64,000 nt of DNA from Enterococcus haemoperoxidus ATCC BAA-382 (GCF_000407165.1 NZ_KE136479.1:1189464-1253463), one strand, 5' to 3'. Counted from the first letter of the stretch, positions 17,662 to 26,114 are shown. Numbers and translations: made by a program. The notes: generated by a model from the sequence alone, not told the origin.

Positions 17662-18540
17662 ATGACAGAAAGAATTGACGGACACACATTATTAATCAGT
17701 TTGATTGCGACACCGATTCGCCATAGCCTGTCACCAACCATGCATAATGAGGCTTTTGCTAAATTAGGTTTAGATTATGCTTATATGGCTTTTGAAGTTG
17801 GCAATGAAGAATTGAAAGACGCAGTTCAAGGAATTCGAGCATTAGGGATTCGTGGTTCAAATGTTTCAATGCCGAATAAGCAAGCAATTATTCCTTATTT
17901 AGACGAACTTTCACCAGCTGCAAAATTAGTCGGTGCGGTTAATACTGTAACGAATAAAGATGGGAAAGGTCATTTAGTTGGGCATGTAACGGATGGTACT
18001 GGCGCAATGCGTGCGTTAAAAGAAGAGGACGTAGAAGTTAAAAATCAAATCATCACGATGACTGGTGCTGGTGGTGCGGGAACGGCAATTGCGATTCAAG
18101 CAGCATTAGACGGGGCCAAAGAATTACGTATTTTCAATATCAATGACCAACACTACAAAAATGCTGAAGAAACAGTGAAAAAAATCAATGAGAACACAGA
18201 ATGTAAAGCAACATTGACTGATTTATCAGATCAAGCAGCATTTAAAGAGTCAATCAGTGAAAGTAGCATTTATATTGATGCAACAGGTGTGGGGATGAAA
18301 CCACTACAAGAAGAAAGCTTGATCAATGATCCGGAAGTTATCCGTCCAGACTTAGTTGTCTTTGATGTAGTTTATATGCCAAAAGAAACAAAATTATTAA
18401 AATTTGCTCGTGAACATGGTGCAAAAAAAACGATTAACGGTTTGGGTATGATGCTTTATCAAGGGGCAGAAGCATTCAAGCATTTCACTGGGGAAGATAT
18501 GCCTGTTGACTATATTAAAGAACTACTATTTAAGGACTAA
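17662..18540 (+). CDS. aroE: Shikimate/quinate dehydrogenase, AroE family
   Basis: 292-aa NAD(P)-dependent dehydrogenase. The substrate domain (about residues 1-110) has [15 protein letters not shown] with the Ser-Leu-Ser pair and the catalytic Lys in SMPNKQA. The nucleotide domain has [14 protein letters not shown] and a C-terminal [10 protein letters not shown]. The first residue is set at the ATG at 17662, preceded by GTGAGGG; an upstream in-frame start at 17605 would overlap the flavoenzyme by 41 bases. Placed with AroD and a carrier rather than the chorismate genes, it probably works catabolically on quinate or shikimate, like the second AroE copies of Listeria. The direction is inferred. 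Confidence 0.88.
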   Translation: MTERIDGHTLLISLIATPIRHSLSPTMHNEAFAKLGLDYAYMAFEVGNEELKDAVQGIRALGIRGSNVSMPNKQAIIPYLDELSPAAKLVGAVNTVTNKDGKGHLVGHVTDGTGAMRALKEEDVEVKNQIITMTGAGGAGTAIAIQAALDGAKELRIFNINDQHYKNAEETVKKINENTECKATLTDLSDQAAFKESISESSIYIDATGVGMKPLQEESLINDPEVIRPDLVVFDVVYMPKETKLLKFAREHGAKKTINGLGMMLYQGAEAFKHFTGEDMPVDYIKELLFKD

Positions 18541-18553
18541 CAGTTAGGAGAAA

Positions 18554-19759
18554 ATGATGAAAAATAAATACACACCGACCGCCATAGGTCTATATATCAA
18601 CTACATTGTCCATGGGATGGGCGTTATTATTATTTCACAAAACCAAAATTCGTTGATGACACAATGGGATACGGATTTGATGGGGATTGCTAAAGTTATT
18701 TCGATGTTAGGGATTGGTCGTTTGATTGCCATCATGATCTCAGGGCGCCTATCTGATAAGTTTGGACGTAAGCCATTTATTTATTTAGGAATGGTTACCT
18801 ATGCCGCTTATTTCTTTGGAATATTGTATAGTCCAAGTGTTGAGTTAGCCATGTTTTTCGCAGTAGTTGCCGGGATTTCAAATTCATTCCTAGATTCTGG
18901 AACCTATCCTGCATTAATGGAATCATTTCCTAAAACAGCTGGAACAGCCACAGTTTTGTTAAAAGCCTTTATTCAAGGAGGACAATTTGCTCTTCCATTA
19001 ATCATTAAATTCTTAGCTTCAAATCACTTATGGTTTGGTTGGTCATTTATGATTGCCGCAATTTTACTGGGGATCAATGCGATTTATTTGTGGAAGCAAC
19101 CGTTTCCTGATGCAGATGCTAAACTTGCTGAAGAAACTGAAGAGGTAGTAGAACAAGCACCTACAGTGAAATTTAAATCAAAACCTAAGATGGCGATCGA
19201 AGGGGTTGCTTTTGTTATCTACGGTTTTATCGCGCAAGCAACGTTTTATTTAATCAGTCAATTTATCGGAACCTATGGTGAACAAGTTGCCGGCATGGCT
19301 CAAACTGATGCAGGTGTCTTAGTTTCTTATTATTCGATTGGTTCTTTACTATGTGTAGCATTTACAGCAATTATGGCTTCTAAAGTTCGTTCAGTGTATC
19401 TAGTTGTTATTTATACATTTGTTTCATTTTTGACGATCGCTATTATGTGGTTATTCCCAACTCCGCTTGTTTGTATGATTGGCGCAGCTCTAGTCGGTTT
19501 CTTTGCCGCTGGTGGCGTGTTACAATTAGGACTGACAGTGATGGGTGAAATGTTCCCAGCAGGTAAAGGGACAATCACAGGAATCTATTATACGTTTGGA
19601 AGTATTGCTTCATTTGTTATTCCAGTAGCAGCCGCTCAAATCGCCAAAACGAATGTACGTGGTATCATGTTATTCGATACGATCATTGCGGGAATCGGTT
19701 TTGTTTTAGCGGTTATTATTTTTATTCGCTATCGTCAAACGATCGATACATCTAAATAG
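18554..19759 (+). CDS. MFS transporter, probable quinate/shikimate carrier
   Basis: 401-aa major facilitator with twelve predicted transmembrane segments. Motif A GRLSDKFGRKP between TM2 and TM3 is intact (about residues 64-74). A central cytoplasmic loop rich in acidic residues (about 180-215) splits the two six-helix halves. TAGGAGAAA precedes tandem ATG codons at 18554 and 18557. It is third in the flavoenzyme-aroE-MFS-aroD operon, 13 bases after aroE, so uptake of the pathway substrate, or exchange with the reduced product, is the likely role. Family membership is clear; the substrate is contextual. Confidence 0.85.
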   Translation: MMKNKYTPTAIGLYINYIVHGMGVIIISQNQNSLMTQWDTDLMGIAKVISMLGIGRLIAIMISGRLSDKFGRKPFIYLGMVTYAAYFFGILYSPSVELAMFFAVVAGISNSFLDSGTYPALMESFPKTAGTATVLLKAFIQGGQFALPLIIKFLASNHLWFGWSFMIAAILLGINAIYLWKQPFPDADAKLAEETEEVVEQAPTVKFKSKPKMAIEGVAFVIYGFIAQATFYLISQFIGTYGEQVAGMAQTDAGVLVSYYSIGSLLCVAFTAIMASKVRSVYLVVIYTFVSFLTIAIMWLFPTPLVCMIGAALVGFFAAGGVLQLGLTVMGEMFPAGKGTITGIYYTFGSIASFVIPVAAAQIAKTNVRGIMLFDTIIAGIGFVLAVIIFIRYRQTIDTSK

Positions 19760-19773
19760 GGAGGATACAAAAA

Positions 19774-20529
19774 ATGAATACAGTCACAGTTAAAAACGTA
19801 ACTCTCGGAAGTGGGAGCCCTAAAATTATTGTTCCTTTAGTAGGTAAAAATGAAACAGAATTAATCGAAGAAGCCAACCATTTAGTAACGATCGATTGTG
19901 ATCTAGTGGAATGGCGTGTTGATTTTTTTGATCAAGTAGCCGATTTTCAAGCAGCTGCTGAAATGTCAAAAAAGATTGCAGAAATCTTAAACGATAAACC
20001 AGTTCTGTTCACGTTTCGTACGAAACAAGAAGGCGGCGAAATTGCGTTTTCAGATGAACAATACTTTGGTTTGTACAAAACAGTCATCGAAAATGGTACA
20101 ATTGATTTATTGGATGTTGAATTGTTTATGGATGATGCTCTTGTTCAACAAACCATTCAAGCAGCACATGAAAAAGACATCAAAATTGTGATGTGTAACC
20201 ATGATTTTGATAAAACACCCAACAAAGAAGAAATTGTTTCAAGATTATGCCGTATGCAGGAAAAAAATGCTGATATCTGTAAAATTGCTGTAATGCCGCA
20301 ATCTTCCGATGATGTATTGACACTTTTGTCAGCTACAAATGAGATGAAGACGATGCATGCAAATCGACCAATCGTTACGATGTCTATGGGGCAACTAGGA
20401 ATGGTCAGCCGGATGTGCGGAGAAGTTTTTGGTTCAGCCATGACTTTTGGTGCCGCTAAAAAAGCTTCTGCACCAGGTCAAGTTCCAGTTGGTGAACTAC
20501 GAGACGTTCTTAAAACGTTAGCTTTATAA
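19774..20529 (+). CDS. aroD: 3-dehydroquinate dehydratase, type I
   Basis: 251-aa class I dehydroquinase that interconverts 3-dehydroquinate and 3-dehydroshikimate through a Schiff base. The catalytic His in MCNHDF (about 144) and the Schiff-base Lys in DICKIAVMP (about 170) are present, with EWRVDFF (about 46-52) near the start and the SMGQLGMVSR loop towards the C-terminus. AGGGAGG precedes the start, 14 bases after the MFS gene. It is last in the operon and followed by a perfect terminator hairpin. Together with AroE it links quinate and shikimate to dehydroshikimate. Confidence 0.93.
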   Translation: MNTVTVKNVTLGSGSPKIIVPLVGKNETELIEEANHLVTIDCDLVEWRVDFFDQVADFQAAAEMSKKIAEILNDKPVLFTFRTKQEGGEIAFSDEQYFGLYKTVIENGTIDLLDVELFMDDALVQQTIQAAHEKDIKIVMCNHDFDKTPNKEEIVSRLCRMQEKNADICKIAVMPQSSDDVLTLLSATNEMKTMHANRPIVTMSMGQLGMVSRMCGEVFGSAMTFGAAKKASAPGQVPVGELRDVLKTLAL

Positions 20530-20530
20530 T

Positions 20531-20580
20531 CAATAGACTAGTTAGAAATGAGTTGTCTTGTTTCTAACTAGTCTATTTTT
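20531..20580 (+). terminator. Terminator of the aroD operon
   Basis: A 17-bp perfect stem (AATAGACTAGTTAGAAA and its complement) with a 12-base loop, followed by TTTTTC. Confidence 0.92.
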
Positions 20581-20628
20581 CTTGCATCCGTTGATTTCTT
20601 TGATAAACTTAATCATGAGGTGAATAAA

Positions 20629-21117
20629 TTGGCTAAGAAAAAGAAAACACAAAAAACAAATGCAATGCGAATTGTTGAACAACATAAAATCACATATAAA
20701 GAATATGAATTTGAGTGGAGTGAAGACCATTTAAGTGCAGATAGTGTTGCTGTAAAATTAGGGATCGAGGATGGAAAAATCTTTAAGACGTTAGTAACTA
20801 TAGGCAATAAAACTGGTCCTGTTGTCGCCGTTATTCCAGGTAATAAAGAATTGGATCTAAAAAAATTAGCAAGTGTAAGTGGTAATAAAAAAGTTGATAT
20901 GCTTCATCTGAAAGATTTAGAAGAAACGACTGGCTATATTAGAGGTGGCTGCTCTCCAATCGGAATGAAAAAACAGTTTCCAACGTACATTGCTGAAGAA
21001 GCAAATTCCTTTGATGCGATCATTATTTCGGCAGGTAAAAGAGGGATGCAGATTGAATTATCTCCTCTGTCTATTCTTCAAGTAACAAATGGCAGCATAG
21101 CCAATTTAACCATGTGA
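20629..21117 (+). CDS. ebsC: Aminoacyl-tRNA deacylase EbsC (YbaK family)
   Basis: 162-aa protein of the YbaK/EbsC family, which hydrolyses mischarged Cys-tRNA(Pro). The family core is clear: a lysine-rich N-terminus, VKLGIEDGKIFKTLVT (about 44-59), VVAVIPGNKELDLKKLA (about 67-83) and the GYIRGGCSPIG loop (about 104-114). I place the start at a TTG (20629) with ATGAGGTG 6 bases upstream; a GTG at 20620 is inside that site. In E. faecalis ebsC lies with ebsA and ebsB, first noted in work on the pheromone-plasmid binding substance. The same neighbourhood is seen here. Confidence 0.85.
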   Translation: MAKKKKTQKTNAMRIVEQHKITYKEYEFEWSEDHLSADSVAVKLGIEDGKIFKTLVTIGNKTGPVVAVIPGNKELDLKKLASVSGNKKVDMLHLKDLEETTGYIRGGCSPIGMKKQFPTYIAEEANSFDAIIISAGKRGMQIELSPLSILQVTNGSIANLTM

Positions 21118-21146
21118 AATTGAAATGATCGCGTTAGGCTCATTTT

Positions 21147-21542
21147 CTACTGATATTTTTGCAATGCTTGTTTAGCTAATGTATCTGCACCTTTATTTTG
21201 GCTTTCAGGAAGCCATTTTACTAACAATAAAGGAAAATGACTTTCTAATTGCTGATATGTATGCAAATAAGGTTGGAACAAAGGGTTTTTGGCATGATGT
21301 TTTTCAATTGTTTGAACCACGATTTTACTGTCGGAGTGGATCAGTACGGTTTGATCGTTTAGTTTTTTTTCAATAACAAATTTCAACGCTTTAATAAAAA
21401 CTTTAAATTCAGCCTCGTGATTGGAACACTCTCCAAGAGGCACGTGGATTTGTTCATGAAGTGCATCACCTACAATTACAATACCGCCACCACTTGGGCC
21501 AGGATTTCCTTTTGTTGCAGCATCGACATATATTCGTAACAT
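21147..21542 (-). CDS. RNase HI-family protein (ebsB-like position)
   Basis: 131-aa protein with the RNase HI fold. It shows the catalytic carboxylates in YVDAATKGNPGPSGGG (Asp near 6), NHEAEF (Glu near 44), IHSDSKIV (Asp near 70) and the C-terminal GADTLAKQA (Asp near 118). It should cleave RNA in RNA-DNA hybrids, but it lacks the basic handle of E. coli RNase HI, as is common for short Gram-positive versions. It sits on the minus strand between ebsC and ebsA, the place where I recall ebsB lying in E. faecalis; whether the two are the same gene needs a direct comparison. Confidence 0.87.
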   Translation of the reverse strand: MLRIYVDAATKGNPGPSGGGIVIVGDALHEQIHVPLGECSNHEAEFKVFIKALKFVIEKKLNDQTVLIHSDSKIVVQTIEKHHAKNPLFQPYLHTYQQLESHFPLLLVKWLPESQNKGADTLAKQALQKYQ

Positions 21543-21625
21543 AAAAGTCTCCTTATTTTCTTTTTGTTAAAAGTTGAAGTGTGGTACTATTATAACATAC
21601 TGAATTTTTATTAAGGGGTCGCTAC

Positions 21626-22069
21626 ATGAAGAAAAGAGTCTATCATTGGCAACCAGAATTATCAACAGCGATAATTTATTGGTCCTGTACATTTGGCATT
21701 TTATTTTTGAGTTTGATTTTAACATTAGAACATACTCGTCCTTATTTGATTAGTAATATTGTGTTAGGTCTTTTCTTTTTCTTTGCTTTTCTGGGATGCA
21801 ACCGTTATTTTATGATTGAAGATGAATTTTTGATCGTCCATGCATTATTACCAATGAGACGTAAAAAAATAACGTTACCTTCAATCGAAATGATTCGAGT
21901 CGGGCCAAAATGTATTGAAATAAAATCGTCTGAATTTAAAGAAAACACACAAATGTTTATTATGACCAAGAAAAATAAAACAGCATTTTTGGAGTCAATC
22001 AAGCAGAACAGCTTCTTTACAGCAACTGTTATTGATGACCCTGAATTGACTATTGGCAAACATTATTAA
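21626..22069 (+). CDS. ebsA: EbsA-like membrane protein
   Basis: 147-aa protein with two transmembrane segments (about residues 16-36 and 42-62) followed by a soluble domain with a PH-like pattern: YFMIEDEFLIVHALLPMRRKKI, broken across about residues 68-89, then beta strands. It matches my memory of enterococcal EbsA, annotated as a pore-forming or binding-substance-related protein. The true role is unclear. TAAGGGG lies before the ATG, and the gene is divergent from the RNase HI gene. A strong bidirectional terminator follows. Confidence 0.72.
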   Translation: MKKRVYHWQPELSTAIIYWSCTFGILFLSLILTLEHTRPYLISNIVLGLFFFFAFLGCNRYFMIEDEFLIVHALLPMRRKKITLPSIEMIRVGPKCIEIKSSEFKENTQMFIMTKKNKTAFLESIKQNSFFTATVIDDPELTIGKHY

Positions 22070-22120
22070 AAAGAAGAGCTAAACAAAACCCTAGAGGTTT
22101 TGCTTAGCTCTTCTTTTTAA
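22066..22120. terminator. Bidirectional terminator between ebsA and the cold-shock gene
   Basis: A 23-bp stem with one mismatch (22068-22090 with 22096-22118), a very short loop and A/T-runs at both ends. It serves the converging ebsA and csp transcripts. Confidence 0.9.
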
Positions 22121-22151
22121 TTATTCATAAATGACAAGCAAATAGCTTTTT

Positions 22152-22352
22152 CTATAATTTTTTTACATGAGCAGCTTGTAAGCCACGTGTACCTTCCATT
22201 ACTTCAAATTCTACAGCTTGATTTTCTTCCAATGATTTAAAGCCATCTTCTTCGATTGCTGTGAAATGAACAAAGATTTCTTCGTCCTCATTGTAACCAA
22301 TAAATCCGTAACCTTTTCTATTATCGAACCACTTGACGAACCCTTTTTCCAT
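22152..22352 (-). CDS. Cold-shock domain protein
   Basis: 66-aa OB-fold RNA/DNA chaperone. RNP1 is KGYGFIGY (about residues 13-20) and RNP2 is EIFVHFTAI (about 25-33). It is acidic overall and of standard length. The family melts RNA secondary structure and is often cold-induced or constitutive. A near-consensus promoter at 22390-22418 implies a leader of only about 30 bases. That is far shorter than the thermosensing leaders of E. coli cspA, so expression here is more likely constitutive or growth-phase controlled. Confidence 0.95.
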   Translation of the reverse strand: MEKGFVKWFDNRKGYGFIGYNEDEEIFVHFTAIEEDGFKSLEENQAVEFEVMEGTRGLQAAHVKKL

Positions 22353-22389
22353 TCAAATCACGCTCCTTTATTTTCTAAAGTCTAGCATC

Positions 22390-22418
22390 ATTATAAAGTG
22401 AAAAAAGCAACCCGTCAA
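22390..22418 (-). promoter_or_regulatory. Promoter of the cold-shock gene
   Basis: On the minus strand TTGACG (22413-22418), 17-base spacer, TATAAT (22390-22395). This is a near-consensus sigma-A promoter. Confidence 0.85.
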
Positions 22419-22531
22419 TCTTTTGTAAAAAAGTTATTTTTATAATGGAAAAGTACTGAATTAAACGTTATAACGAGTTAAAACTTAACGAAAAATGATA
22501 TTTGGTTAAAATAGTTTGGGAAAGAGCTTGT

Positions 22532-23445
22532 ATGATAAAAACAGATATAGAAATTTATCGAAATGTTGACTTATTACCTGTTAATAAAGTAGCAGAATCA
22601 ATTGGTCTAACTCAAGAAGATCTAGAATTATTTGGTAAATACAAAGCAAAAATTGATTTTTCGACGATGCAACGTGTATCAGAATATGAAGAAGGTAAAT
22701 TGATTTTAGTCACCTCGATTAATCCAACTCCAGCGGGAGAAGGTAAATCAACAGTTACGATTGACTTAGGAGATGCGTTGAATCATATTGGAAAGAAGAC
22801 CATTATTTCTTTACGCGAACCTTTATTGGGACCTGTTATGGGCATCAAAGGTGGAGCGACTGGTGGAGGATATGTTCAAGTATTGCCGATGGAAGATATC
22901 AACTTGCATTTCACTGGAGTTAACGATAATGTAAAAGAGATTGCTACTTTACGGAAATTATGTGAAACAATCCAAGTACCAGTTGAATTGACGAGTGTTT
23001 GGGAAAAAGGGACATAAGGTTGTGTGGCTTTAGCAAAAAGGGTTGCACAAGTTATTGAAGAAGAGACAGCTGATTTTAAAACGATTTATCAAATGGGGAT
23101 GAATCTAGAAGATAAAATTCACGCAATCGTAACGAAAATCTATGGCGGTAGTGATGTAGTGTTTTCTAAAAAAGCACAAAACCAACTTGCTACTTTTGAA
23201 AAATACGGTTGGGATCGTTTGCCAGTAAGTATGGCAAAAACGCAATATTCCTTGTCTGATGATCCTCAAAATTCAGGTCATCCAGAAGGCTGTACAATAA
23301 CGATTCGTGATCTAGTTTTTAAAATTGGTGCAGGATTTATTGTAGCTTTAACGGGGGATGTCATGACGATGCCAGGCTTGCCGAAAAAACTGCTGCATTA
23401 AATATGGATGTTGATAAAGAGGGACAGGCAATTGGATTATTTTAA
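22532..23445 (+). pseudogene. fhs: Decayed formate-tetrahydrofolate ligase gene
   Basis: About 304 codons remain of a family whose members are about 556 aa. The N-terminal part is intact to [21 protein letters not shown], split here as [11 protein letters not shown] and [11 protein letters not shown], with the nucleotide motif TPAGEGKST. The sequence then jumps at TG-VNDN into the C-terminal third ([12 protein letters not shown]), losing about 250 codons. There is an in-frame TAA at 23015-23017 inside what should be a KGG-GG-VALAK stretch. A +1 frameshift in an A-run near 23387-23392 separates GLPKK from the terminal AALNMDVDKEGQAIG. Three independent lesions rule out a sequencing slip. The intact enzyme makes 10-formyl-THF from formate. 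Confidence 0.93.
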
Positions 23446-23470
23446 TCTGTAATAATTGATAATAGTAAAA

Positions 23471-23503
23471 CAAAAGCCTATTTCTTAAAGGCTTTTATTT
23501 TTT
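23471..23503 (+). terminator. Terminator after the fhs remnant
   Basis: AAAAGCCT pairs with AGGCTTTT around an 8-base loop, followed by a T-rich run. Its retention suggests the ancestral gene was monocistronic. Confidence 0.75.
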
Positions 23504-23601
23504 TAGTAGAAAGAAATTTATTTCTACCCAAATCAACTTCTTTCTTCCAGTCTGACTATTTTTGTTATATACTTTAGACTAAAGCTCGAGGAGGAATCAG
23601 C

Positions 23602-23985
23602 ATGAATATTCGTTGTACTAGAAATACCGGATTTTATGGAATGGGTAGTCCAATCGAGATCAGAAAAAATGATAAAAAGTGGTTTTACTTAAGCCATAAT
23701 GAAATAAAACAAGTCGAAATAGATGAAACAGAATGTACAATACAGGCTAAGTTTTTCTTTTTGAAGAGTGCACCTTTTGCGGTAAGCGATCAAGGACGAA
23801 TTGTTGATTTAGAGATAACAATGAACCCAACATTGATCTTGATTTATGTTATACTCTTCATTGGAATGTTTTTGATTCCGTTGTTACATTTGAATATAAT
23901 AGGAATTTTACTATTATTTGTTCTCTATTTTATTTTTGTATTTTCAATGTTAAATAAAGCATATGTAATCAAGGAGAAAATGTGA
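23602..23985 (+). CDS. Small membrane protein, function unknown
   Basis: 127-aa protein with a soluble N-terminal beta-rich region (about residues 1-70) and two transmembrane segments (about 74-93 and 96-117). AGGAGGAAT precedes the start. I recognise no family. The C-terminal KEKM end overlaps the start region of the CBS-domain gene, so the two are translationally coupled and probably work together. A role as a membrane partner of the CBS protein is conceivable but not shown. Confidence 0.72.
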   Translation: MNIRCTRNTGFYGMGSPIEIRKNDKKWFYLSHNEIKQVEIDETECTIQAKFFFLKSAPFAVSDQGRIVDLEITMNPTLILIYVILFIGMFLIPLLHLNIIGILLLFVLYFIFVFSMLNKAYVIKEKM

Positions 23986-24686
23986 TGGGTGAAAGAGCTG
24001 AAGAATTTCTAAGTAGTTTTAATCGTATTGAAAAGTGGTTTCGTGAACAATTAAATAATCCAACTAATATGGGATTCAGTGAAATGGTTCGAAGATTATC
24101 TAGAAAAAAAGACAGCCAAATACCACTTTTTCAAGATGATTTACTCCAAATGGCCCAACTAAGAAATGCGATTGTTCATGAACAGATTTCAACCGATTTT
24201 GTGATAGCTGAACCAAATGAGTGGGCAGTTAACCGCCTGTTGGAAATCGAAAAATCGTTGATCAGTCCTGAAACCGTTCTACCTCGTTTCTCAAAAAAGG
24301 TCACAGGATTTGATGTGAACATTTCTATCAAAGAAATTTTAGCGATTGTGGCTCGTAAGCAATACTCACAATTTCCAATCTATGATGATGGGATATTTAA
24401 AGGGTTAATCACTGTCAGAGGGTTAGGAATTTGGTTGGCAGTCGAAAGTTCTAAAGGAGACATTCAGTTAGAAGGAAGAAAAGCCTCAGAACTTTTGGTA
24501 AGTAATTACAAAGGCAGTAACTACCAATTTGTTAGTAAAGATACGACAGTGTTTCAAGTTGAAGAGATGTTTGTGACCCAAGTCAAATTAGAAGCAATTT
24601 TGATCACAAAAGATGGCAATCCAAATGGTAGTTTGCTTGGCATTATTCGTCCAAGAGATTTATATAATAATTTAGAGAAGGAATGA
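23985..24686 (+). CDS. CBS-domain protein with helical N-terminus
   Basis: 233-aa cytoplasmic protein. The first 95 residues are helical and include a QMAQLRNAIVHE stretch resembling the RNxxxH-type motif of HEPN/DUF4145-like domains. The second half is a pair of CBS domains (about residues 105-165 and 170-230, with YSQFPIYDDGIFKGLIT and a C-terminal LLGIIRPRDLY) that should bind an adenine nucleotide. The ATG at 23985 follows AAGGAG by 8 bases and overlaps the previous stop (TGATG). It sits just upstream of lspA. The likely role is a nucleotide-responsive regulator; the target is unknown. Confidence 0.8.
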   Translation: MGERAEEFLSSFNRIEKWFREQLNNPTNMGFSEMVRRLSRKKDSQIPLFQDDLLQMAQLRNAIVHEQISTDFVIAEPNEWAVNRLLEIEKSLISPETVLPRFSKKVTGFDVNISIKEILAIVARKQYSQFPIYDDGIFKGLITVRGLGIWLAVESSKGDIQLEGRKASELLVSNYKGSNYQFVSKDTTVFQVEEMFVTQVKLEAILITKDGNPNGSLLGIIRPRDLYNNLEKE

Positions 24687-24692
24687 AAGCCG

Positions 24693-25169
24693 TTGTTAGC
24701 AGTTTATTTAATTATCAGTGCAGTCCTAGTTGGTTTAGATCAGTGGGTCAAATATTTAACGGTTGCCAATATCCCACTGGGCGAAACCAAAGAATTTATT
24801 CCAGGAGTGTTATCATTTACGTACCTTCGGAATACGGGAGCTGCATGGAGTCTTCTAGAAGGAAAAATGTGGTTCTTTTATATCGTCACGGTGATTGTGG
24901 TAGCCGTGGTTTTGTATATTTTAGTTAAAAATATTAATGGAAGCAAGTGGTTTACAGTCGGTTTGAGTTTAGTCTTAGCCGGAGCAGTCGGAAATTTTAT
25001 CGACCGCATTCGTCTAGGTTTTGTTGTTGATATGTTCCAAACAGAATTTATTAGCTTTCCTATATTCAATGTTGCTGACTCTGCGCTAGTAATTGGCGTG
25101 ATATGTATTTTTATTTATTTGATTTTAGACGAAAAAGCAGCGAAGGATGGAAAAAATGGACCAAATTAA
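24693..25169 (+). CDS. lspA: Lipoprotein signal peptidase (signal peptidase II)
   Basis: 158-aa aspartyl protease of the membrane that cleaves the signal peptide of prolipoproteins. It has four transmembrane segments. The catalytic aspartates lie in NFIDRIRLGFVVDMF (about 101-115) and FNVADSALV (about 125-133). The start is a TTG at 24693, with GAGAAGGA upstream overlapping the CBS gene stop. Its 3' end overlaps the start of rluD by 14 bases. Likely substrates in this window include PstS and the cyclophilin lipoprotein. Confidence 0.95.
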   Translation: MLAVYLIISAVLVGLDQWVKYLTVANIPLGETKEFIPGVLSFTYLRNTGAAWSLLEGKMWFFYIVTVIVVAVVLYILVKNINGSKWFTVGLSLVLAGAVGNFIDRIRLGFVVDMFQTEFISFPIFNVADSALVIGVICIFIYLILDEKAAKDGKNGPN

Positions 25170-26061
25170 TGTAAAAATAAAACAAGAAAAAGGACGGATC
25201 GACAAAGTTTTAAGTGATTTATTAAAAGATCATTCCCGTTCACAAATTCAACAGTGGTTAAAAGATCAAAATATAACGGTCAATGGTGAAATTACCCGTC
25301 CAAATTATAAAGTAAAAGAAAATGACGAAATTAATATTAATGTGCCTGAGCCAGAAGAACTTGATGTTTTAGCAGAAGACATTCCAATCGAAATTGTTTA
25401 TGAAGATGACGATGTATTAGTCGTTAATAAACCTCAAGGAATGGTCGTTCATCCATCTGCTGGACATCAGCATGGAACACTAGTAAATGCCTTGTTATAT
25501 CATATAAAGGACTTATCTTCAATCAACGGCATCATACGTCCCGGCATCGTCCATCGTATCGATAAAGATACCTCAGGTTTATTAATGGTTGCTAAAAATG
25601 ATAAAGCTCACATTGCTTTAGCTGAACAATTAAAAGATAAAACCTCACTTAGAAAATACGTTGCCTTAGTCCATGGTGAAATATCGCATGATAAAGGTGA
25701 AATTAATGCGCCAATTGGCCGTTCAAAAAATGATCGGAAAATGCAAGCAGTCATCGAAGGTGGAAAACCAGCAGTGACACATTTTGAAGTGTTGGAGCGC
25801 TTTGAAGGTTATACCTTACTTCAACTTCAATTAGAAACAGGACGCACGCATCAAATCCGTGTCCACATGAAATATATCGGTTATCCAGTCGCAGGCGACC
25901 CGTTATATGGACCAAGAAAGACGTTAAAAGGCAAAGGACAATTTTTACACGCCGAAATACTAGGTTTTAAACACCCAACAACCGGCCAAATGATGGTCTT
26001 TGAAGCGCCTTTACCAGATCTTTTCGAAAAAACTTTAGACCAATTAAGAAATAATGATTGA
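25156..26061 (+). CDS. rluD: 23S rRNA pseudouridine synthase, RluD type
   Basis: 301-aa RluA-family pseudouridine synthase. An N-terminal S4 RNA-binding domain (about 13-75) precedes the catalytic domain with HRIDKDTSGLL and the nucleophile Asp near 136. LETGRTHQIRVH lies near 226-237. The ATG at 25156 is favoured because AAGGATG sits 8 bases upstream; an ATG at 25147 overlaps that site. The gene overlaps lspA by 14 bases, the usual lspA-rluD order of Firmicutes. The pyr promoter -35 overlaps its stop codon. Confidence 0.92.
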   Translation: MDQINVKIKQEKGRIDKVLSDLLKDHSRSQIQQWLKDQNITVNGEITRPNYKVKENDEININVPEPEELDVLAEDIPIEIVYEDDDVLVVNKPQGMVVHPSAGHQHGTLVNALLYHIKDLSSINGIIRPGIVHRIDKDTSGLLMVAKNDKAHIALAEQLKDKTSLRKYVALVHGEISHDKGEINAPIGRSKNDRKMQAVIEGGKPAVTHFEVLERFEGYTLLQLQLETGRTHQIRVHMKYIGYPVAGDPLYGPRKTLKGKGQFLHAEILGFKHPTTGQMMVFEAPLPDLFEKTLDQLRNND

Positions 26062-26086
26062 TTTATTTTAAAAGAAAAGGTACACT
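26058..26086 (+). promoter_or_regulatory. Promoter of the pyr operon
   Basis: TTGATT (26058-26063), a 17-base spacer and TACACT (26081-26086), placed just upstream of the PyrR-responsive leader. The -35 overlaps the rluD stop codon. Confidence 0.65.
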
Positions 26087-26114
26087 GTTTTAGAAAGAAA
26101 ATTTAATAAGTAAT

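Noticed and set aside
20542-20807. Minus-strand open frames over the start of ebsC
   Set aside because: They lie antisense to the clear ebsC frame and the aroD terminator, with no ribosome binding site.
22353-22390. Long cold-responsive csp leader
   Set aside because: The near-consensus promoter at 22390-22418 leaves only about 30 bases of leader, too short for a cspA-type thermosensor.
22532-23445. fhs breaks as sequencing errors
   Set aside because: A large internal deletion together with a stop and a frameshift cannot be explained by one or two base-calling errors.
24683-24928. Plus-strand frame starting at an ATG just before lspA
   Set aside because: It is out of frame with the well conserved LspA sequence and encodes nothing recognisable; the TTG start of lspA is the real one.
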